This document shows positions 45,298 through 49,857 of a DNA stretch of 49,857 bases, in pieces. A program made the translations under genes and the position numbers. Source of the DNA: an uncultured Chloroflexales bacterium (GTDB lineage Bacteria; Chloroflexota; Chloroflexia; Chloroflexales; Chloroflexaceae). The notes below the pieces were generated by a model. The model did not search any database, was not told where the DNA came from, and was given only the letters and a program-made list of their open reading frames with translations. The number at the start of each line of letters is the position of its first letter. The stretch's first letter is position 1. The stretch is taken from assembly GCA_937925925.1 (NCBI GenBank), contig CALANA010000034.1:1-49857 (forward strand), in the 5' to 3' direction.

Positions 45298-45897
45298 ATG
45301 ACCCAACGCCTGGTTGTTGGTATTTCCGGGGCAACCGGAGTGATCTATGGCATTCGTTTGCTCGAGGTCTTGCAAGCGATGCCAGCGATTGAAACACATC
45401 TGGTCATGACCAGCGCGGCACGTCAGACCATTGCCCTGGAGACAGATTACAATCCGCGTGATGTTGAATCACTGGCGGGAACCACCTATCGAATTAACGA
45501 CATTGCTGCCGCTATTTCGAGCGGATCGTTTGCAACGACTGGCATGGTGATCATTCCCTGTTCCATGAAAACATTAAGTGCCGTTGCGCTTTCATTCAAC
45601 GACAACTTGCTGGTACGAGCCGCCGACGTTACGCTGAAAGAACAGCGCCGGCTCGTGCTGGTGACACGTGAGACACCGCTACACCTGGGGCATCTACGCC
45701 TGATGGCTCAGATTACCGAAATTGGCGGTATTATTATGCCGCCAGTACCGGCATTTTATCATCGTCCACATACCTTGAATGATATTATTAATCAAACCGT
45801 TAATCGTGTCCTTGACATGCTAGACATTACGCTGCCGGATGATTTGTTTCGGCGTTGGACAGGCGGCCGTGATGGTGATCCCTATAGTACATCATAA
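45298..45897 (+). CDS. ubiX: UbiX/Pad1-family flavin prenyltransferase
   Basis: This enzyme of 199 residues joins dimethylallyl phosphate to FMN, making the cofactor of UbiD-type decarboxylases. LVVGISGATGVIYGIRLLEV (5-24) is the family start, followed by VIIPCSMKTLSAVALSFNDNL and the C-terminal region RRLVLVTRETPLHLGHLRLM, which holds the prenyl-binding Arg and Glu. I start at the ATG at 45298, after GAGGAAATC. The longer frame to 45205 covers the hairpin region and is unlikely. No ubiD gene is in the window. Confidence 0.94.
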   Translation: MTQRLVVGISGATGVIYGIRLLEVLQAMPAIETHLVMTSAARQTIALETDYNPRDVESLAGTTYRINDIAAAISSGSFATTGMVIIPCSMKTLSAVALSFNDNLLVRAADVTLKEQRRLVLVTRETPLHLGHLRLMAQITEIGGIIMPPVPAFYHRPHTLNDIINQTVNRVLDMLDITLPDDLFRRWTGGRDGDPYSTS

Positions 45898-45946
45898 AAA
45901 CTGGCGTCCTGGCTGTAACCATTCAGGGGGACTTTCGCCAGCGGGG

Positions 45947-46086
45947 GTTGCGGGGGCCTGCGGCCCCCGTTTCGGCCCGTTGTCAGAGCGCCGATGACGC
46001 GGCGCGCCGCTTCATAGAGGTTGCGGGGGCCTGCGGCCCCCGTTTCGGCCCGTTGTGGCCGCTTTGCCGCCACAACGGGCCGAAAA
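45947..46086. repeat. Exact 37-base direct repeats with an inverted third part
   Basis: Positions 45947-45983 and 46020-46056 are identical over 37 bases, 73 bases apart. Each contains the palindrome GGGGGCCTGCGGCCCCC and CGTTTCGGCCCGTTGT. An inverted copy of the last part, ACAACGGGCCGAAA, follows at 46073-46086. Confidence 0.85.
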
Positions 46087-46254
46087 AGAACCTCCGGGCG
46101 CGGTCGTGCCCCACCCAACCACTCCACCTGAACGGTTACGTGTGTACATCCTGATGGTTGTGTTTCCTTAAAGCCAGATGAGTAGTGATCCTGGTTATAA
46201 TGATTGCGCGAATTGGCTGAAAGAGCTGGATAGCGCGATCCTACATCCGTTGTG

Positions 46255-46610
46255 CAGAACGGGAGTCCCGGCGAAAGCCTGGGAGCGTTCCGTCCTGGCG
46301 AAAGCCTGTGCAGAACGGGAGTCCAGGATTTCGCCTGTGAAGAGCTGGGATCCCGGCTTTAGCCTCATACTGCTAAGGTTTCGTATACCGCATCAGGACG
46401 GCGTCGAGAGGTAGTATTGGCCGTGTTATCGGCTCCACATGGTTGCCATCGGTGCGCATCTTGTACCCGTCGGATCACAGGAGTACGCTGTCTGACGGTT
46501 GTTTGCGGCGTCCTGATAAGTCATCACGAAATTTTAGCAGCATGAGGCTTTAGCCTGGTATCTCAGGGTCTCAGCTTTAGCCAGGACTCCGAGATACCAT
46601 TGGTATAAGC
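46255..46610. repeat. Cluster of GGAGTCCnGGCnnnAGCCTG palindromes
   Basis: At least four related units occur: GGGAGTCCCGGCGAAAGCC (46260-46278), GTCCTGGCGAAAGCCTG (46291-46307), GGATCCCGGCTTTAGCC (46348-46364) and GGCTTTAGCCTGG (46546-46558). They belong to the family also seen at 5957, 12333 and 38808. Confidence 0.6.
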
Positions 46611-46728
46611 GCGTTATAGAACAGGATGTTGGAAACCGTGTTCAGTAATGAGCTGTACGTAGTGCATCAGTACAGTCTCGGTGAGAACATACATCAAAAG
46701 ACTGTCTCTTCCACAAGGAGTAATCTCT

Positions 46729-48507
46729 ATGCAACGATTATACTGGTATTGCGGGCAACTGCTGGCACTCGCGCTGCTGTTGGGCCTGACCCTGACGCTT
46801 ATGCCGCTGCCACGCAGCATCTATGCCCAGCAGGCTGAACGCTGTTTTGACGAAACGGGGTATTGTATTGCGGGACGTATGCGCCAGTTTTGGGAACAAA
46901 ACGGCGGGTTGCCTGTATTTGGTCTGCCCATTACGTCGCAGCGCATGGAAATGATCGAGGGCCAGGCGATAGCGGTGCAGTGGTTTGAACGCAACCGGCT
47001 GGAGCTACATCCCGGTAACCCGGCCCCTTATGATGTGCTATTGGGACGCCTGGGCGTGGATGTATTGGAGCAGCAGGGGCTGTCGTGGTTTACCTTTCCG
47101 CGTGATGCTGAGCCGCAACCAGGCTGCCGCTTTTTTCCCGAAACGGGCCAGAATGTCTGTGGTGCCATCCTGAACACCTGGCGCTCCAGTGGCCTGGAAT
47201 TTGATGGGCAGCCAGGGATCAGTGACGCCGAGAGCCTGGCGCTGTTCGGATTGCCGATCAGCCCGTTGCAAACAGAGCCGATCGAGGGGCGGGCTTTGCA
47301 AGTGCAGTGGTTTGAGCGGGCACGCTTCGAGTTGCATCCCGATAATCCACCGCCCTATGATGTGTTGCTAGGACTGCTTGGCAACCGTCTGGTCACGGCT
47401 GGTGATCTGGCAGATACCCCACCTACGGCCAGGATCACCTGGCCCACCGTGCAGGTCAATCCGCTGGTGGGTGGTCTGACCAACCCGACCTACGTAACCC
47501 ATGCTGGCGACGGTAGCGGGCGACTGTTTGTGGTTGAGCAGCCGGGAACGATCCGCATCTGGCAGGAGGGAGCGCTGCTGCCCGCACCCTTTCTGGATAT
47601 TCGTGACCGCGTGCTGACGGGTAGCGAGCGTGGTCTGTTGAGTATCGCCTTTCCGCCAGACTATAGCAACAAGGGCTATTTCTACCTGAATTACACTGAT
47701 CGCCAGGGAAACACGGTGGTCTCACGCTTCTTTGTCACCGAGGAGGCTACACTGGCTGACCCTAATAGTGAGCAGATCGTGCTGACAGTGGATCAACCCT
47801 ATGCCAACCACAACGGCGGACAACTGGCCTTTGGCCCTGATAATTACCTGTACATTGGCATGGGCGACGGTGGCAGCGCTGGTGATCCGGAAAACTACGC
47901 GCAGAACGTGTCCAGTCTGCTGGGCAAACTGTTGCGCATCGACGTGGAGTCGGGCGTGGCTCCTTATGCCATTCCGCCGGATAATCCCTTTGTGGCTGTC
48001 AATGAGGCTCGTCCTGAAATCTGGGCCTACGGCCTGCGTAACCCCTGGCGCTTCTCGTTCGATGCACAGACGGGCGATCTCTACATTGCCGATGTGGGCC
48101 AGAATCGCGCCGAAGAGATCAATGTCCAGCCTGCGATCAGTCGTGGGGGCGAGAATTATGGCTGGAATGTGCTGGAGGGGTGGCAATGCTTTGGCACCGC
48201 GAACTGCGACACCAGCGGCCTGACCATGCCCGTCTGGGAATATGAACATCGGCGCGGCAACTGCTCGGTAACAGGCGGCTATGTCTATCGTGGCCAGCAG
48301 TTTGCAGCCATGCAGGGCATCTATTATTTTGGTGATTACTGCTCGGGCATCATCTGGGGAATGCAGCCAGAAGGGGCGGATTGGAGCGTGCGTGAATTGT
48401 ACCAGGCACCGTTTACCATTTCCAGCTTTGGTGAGGATGAGGCAGGCAATCTGTACGTGGTCAACTATATCGACGGCAGCATCTACACGTTGACGCTGGC
48501 GGAGTAG
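46729..48507 (+). CDS. Secreted PQQ-type glucose/sorbosone dehydrogenase with duplicated N-terminal modules
   Basis: This exported protein of 592 residues has a signal peptide (hydrophobic 9-25, likely cut after IYA near 33). Two copies of a module of about 75-90 residues follow: the first ends VQWFERNRLELHPGNPAPYDVLLGRLG and the second VQWFERARFELHPDNPPPYDVLLGLLG, each written here in part as the motif VQWFERxRxELHP. This module recurs in secreted Chloroflexota proteins. From about 235 a six-bladed propeller of the aldose sugar dehydrogenase family follows: PTYVTHAGDGSGRLFVVEQ, SERGLLSIAFPPDY, NHNGGQLAFGPDN, YGLRNPWRFSFD. Activity and PQQ use are inferred. AAGGAG precedes ATG 46729. Confidence 0.88.
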   Translation: MQRLYWYCGQLLALALLLGLTLTLMPLPRSIYAQQAERCFDETGYCIAGRMRQFWEQNGGLPVFGLPITSQRMEMIEGQAIAVQWFERNRLELHPGNPAPYDVLLGRLGVDVLEQQGLSWFTFPRDAEPQPGCRFFPETGQNVCGAILNTWRSSGLEFDGQPGISDAESLALFGLPISPLQTEPIEGRALQVQWFERARFELHPDNPPPYDVLLGLLGNRLVTAGDLADTPPTARITWPTVQVNPLVGGLTNPTYVTHAGDGSGRLFVVEQPGTIRIWQEGALLPAPFLDIRDRVLTGSERGLLSIAFPPDYSNKGYFYLNYTDRQGNTVVSRFFVTEEATLADPNSEQIVLTVDQPYANHNGGQLAFGPDNYLYIGMGDGGSAGDPENYAQNVSSLLGKLLRIDVESGVAPYAIPPDNPFVAVNEARPEIWAYGLRNPWRFSFDAQTGDLYIADVGQNRAEEINVQPAISRGGENYGWNVLEGWQCFGTANCDTSGLTMPVWEYEHRRGNCSVTGGYVYRGQQFAAMQGIYYFGDYCSGIIWGMQPEGADWSVRELYQAPFTISSFGEDEAGNLYVVNYIDGSIYTLTLAE

Positions 48508-48585
48508 AGCTGCAAGCCAGCGGTGCCGCGGCAGTTTGTAGCGGCGGACAGCTCTATCTCGGCCCACCGCGTTCCTCCACGAGTC

Positions 48586-48655
48586 TACCGCAGAGGGCGC
48601 AGAGAACGCAGAGGAACCTATGCTTTAGATCGCATCTCTGCGTTTCTCTGCGGTA
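48586..48655. repeat. Inverted repeat of the CGCAGAG family
   Basis: TACCGCAGAGGGCGCAGAGA on the left pairs with CTCTGCGTTTCTCTGCGGTA on the right, forming a 70-base hairpin-like element 80 bases after the dehydrogenase gene. Confidence 0.75.
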
Positions 48656-48836
48656 AAACAGTCTCGTTGTAGGACTATTCAGCTATGCCCGGCGAACGTC
48701 CTGATATTCGTTCGCAACCGGCAGCGCAAAGAGTAAGTGGTGTATCGTGAAAAACACGGAACTCTGCCCACTTTTATGAGCAGAGGTTTAGTATTCGTTA
48801 AATAGCAGCAGATCGATGGTTGGTGGTCTATCGCGC

Positions 48837-48986
48837 TTATACCAATTTGACTTAAACATTCTGCATACGCTGAAATCCTCACATGGGCGGGGGCCGCAGG
48901 CCCCCGCCCCCCCACCACGACACAGTCGCGTTGGAGGACGCATGGCAAGAACATGCGGAATGTTCACGTCGAAACGGTATTACTCG
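48837..48986. repeat. Dispersed inverted-repeat element with paired ends
   Basis: The left end ACCAATTTGACTTAAACATT and the right end GAATGTTCACGTCGAAACGG pair imperfectly. The interior holds the palindrome GGCGGGGGCCGCAGGCCCCC (48890-48909). Here both ends carry ACATT where the copy at 34645-34934 carries CCCTT at both ends. Confidence 0.7.
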
Positions 48987-49180
48987 TTTTACTCGTGTCC
49001 GGCTTCTCATGAATCGATACAATCGCTGCCCATGCGCGGTCAAGCTGCCCGCGTTCCCAGGAGAAAAATACACTCTTCTTTCGCTTGTTGGTATTGACAG
49101 CCGCCGCACAGCATGTTACCATCTTTATGACCGATTATAATTTATATGTCAAAAATCTGCATGATCTGGAATGGTTGATT

Positions 49181-49857
49181 ATGCCCCTATCCACCGCTAC
49201 CTGGGCCGAAATTTATCTGTATCCTGTGCTGGTCACTATGGCCCTGTGGGGTGGCTTGACACTCGGTTTACTCTGGCTGAATCACCGTACACCGCGTCAG
49301 CGGAAGCTGGTGCTGTTCTTGCTGATCAGTGTGCTGGTGCTGGCGCACCAGCACATCTGGGATACACGCAACGACCTGAGTATCTGGGGGAACTATCGGG
49401 CATATCTGGCAGGCATGTTGATCTGGACGTGGCACGAACTCTCGTTTTACAGCGGTCTGCTGACCGGGCCATGGCAGCAACCCTGTCCACCGGAGGCAGA
49501 GGGCTGGCAGCGCTTTAAGTATGCACTGGATACGCATCTGTACCACGAAATTGCGATGATCCTGGAAATTGTGTTGCTGTGGTGGATGCTGCGCGGTGCG
49601 GCCAACCAGGTTGGATTGCTGACTATCATTCTGGGTTGGGCATTGATGCAAAGTGCCAAGCTGAATGTGTTGCTGGGCGTACGCAGCTTGCCCGTTCACT
49701 GGCTGCCGGAACACTTACGTTATCTGGGCAGCTTCTGGGCCCAGCGCCCCTCTAACCCCTTTTTCCTGCCCTCGATTATGGTTGCAACGGTGGTGGCCGT
49801 GCTATTATGGCTCCAGGCGACCTACCTTGCTCCCGCCAGTAGCGCGGTAGGTATGAC
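49181..49857 (+). CDS. puhE: Photosynthetic complex assembly protein PuhE, 3' end missing
   Basis: The frame stays open to the window edge (225 residues seen). It matches the PuhE/DUF3623 family: a start with several membrane helices, then WTWHELSFYSGLLTGPWQQP, CPPEAEGWQRFKYAL, YHEIAMILE, NQVGLLTIILGWALMQSAKL with NVLLGV, and LPEHLRYLGSFWAQRPSNPF. PuhE is encoded in the photosynthesis clusters of purple bacteria and in some phototrophic Chloroflexota and helps assemble the reaction centre or light-harvesting complex. The start at ATG 49181 gives the family N-terminus. An in-frame ATG at 49127 would add 18 polar residues. It is the best evidence that the organism is phototrophic. Confidence 0.85.
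   Translation, partial: MPLSTATWAEIYLYPVLVTMALWGGLTLGLLWLNHRTPRQRKLVLFLLISVLVLAHQHIWDTRNDLSIWGNYRAYLAGMLIWTWHELSFYSGLLTGPWQQPCPPEAEGWQRFKYALDTHLYHEIAMILEIVLLWWMLRGAANQVGLLTIILGWALMQSAKLNVLLGVRSLPVHWLPEHLRYLGSFWAQRPSNPFFLPSIMVATVVAVLLWLQATYLAPASSAVGM

Larger units (their letters stand above)
45898..46728. other. Repeat-filled intergenic region
   Basis: No gene is supported. It holds the GC-rich direct repeats at 45947-46056 and the palindromes at 46255-46610, listed separately, plus a weakly AT-rich leader with an AAGGAG site for the next gene. Confidence 0.55.
48508..49180. other. Intergenic region with two repeat elements
   Basis: No gene is supported. Elements at 48586-48655 and 48837-48986 are listed separately. 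The rest (48656-48836 and 48987-49126) shows no clear structure. Confidence 0.5.

Noticed and set aside
47722..48567. Open frame of 281 codons antisense to the sugar dehydrogenase gene
   Set aside because: It lies wholly opposite a strongly supported propeller gene, has no ribosome site and no family resemblance; it follows from codon bias of the sense gene.

Overview
The window looks like chromosomal DNA of a phototrophic member of the Chloroflexota (Chloroflexales type). The main evidence is an incomplete gene at the right edge encoding a PuhE-type photosynthetic complex assembly protein. A SpoVS homologue, Chloroflexota-style duplicated secreted modules, a gene set typical of that phylum (GatC, a tandem pair of FolC-like ligases, tilS-hpt-ftsH) and intergenic regions crowded with short palindromic elements fit this. 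The genus cannot be fixed from the sequence alone. There is no rRNA, no CRISPR array, no intact transposase and no phage module.

Layout. 1-2.2 kb: an ABC-2 permease, then a two-gene module of a small helical protein and a nucleotidyltransferase-fold protein. 2.3-5.8 kb (minus strand): a tandem-domain 6-pyruvoyltetrahydropterin synthase, GTP cyclohydrolase I, a short-chain dehydrogenase and a tocopherol-type methyltransferase, which together could make a reduced pterin cofactor. 6.5-10.9 kb: a very large REC-PAS-GAF-PAS histidine kinase and a REC/winged-helix response regulator. 11-16.2 kb: SpoVS, a 36-residue membrane peptide, an unknown protein and a plasmid-style ParA/ParB pair, separated by many repeats. 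16.9-24.2 kb: an M20-type peptidase, asparaginyl-tRNA synthetase, a small membrane protein, GatC, a CDP-alcohol phosphatidyltransferase, a PfkB kinase, a second (chromosomal-type) ParB with a parS-like site beside it, and tRNA-Lys(CUU). 24.3-27.8 kb: two tandem FolC-like ligases and a DUF554-like membrane protein. 27.8-30.9 kb: a sugar-type ABC importer without its ATPase gene. 31.3-34.2 kb: a flavodoxin-fold reductase, a DUF885-like protein and a tRNA-dihydrouridine synthase. 35.2-38.5 kb: a deoxyhypusine-synthase-like protein, an ABM-domain protein overlapping an iron-type alcohol dehydrogenase, and SSB. 39.1-45.9 kb: an M20-fold protein that has lost most of its metal site, a CAU tRNA, the conserved tilS-hpt-ftsH block and a UbiX-type flavin prenyltransferase. 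46.7-49.9 kb: a secreted glucose/sorbosone-dehydrogenase-type protein and the partial puhE.

The intergenic DNA is unusual. At least five families of short inverted-repeat elements recur. One family carries paired ends that change together between copies. Another has 9-bp ends reading TATAGCAAT/ATTGCTATA around interchangeable palindromes. A third has ends reading ACAGGACTTACGCG. They look like non-autonomous mobile or RNA-structured elements and account for most stretches without genes.

The leads most worth following are the pterin gene cluster, the nucleotidyltransferase pair, the degenerate M20 protein, the deoxyhypusine-synthase-like protein, the 36-residue membrane peptide and the co-varying repeat family. 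All functional statements come from motif recognition by eye; no database search was run.
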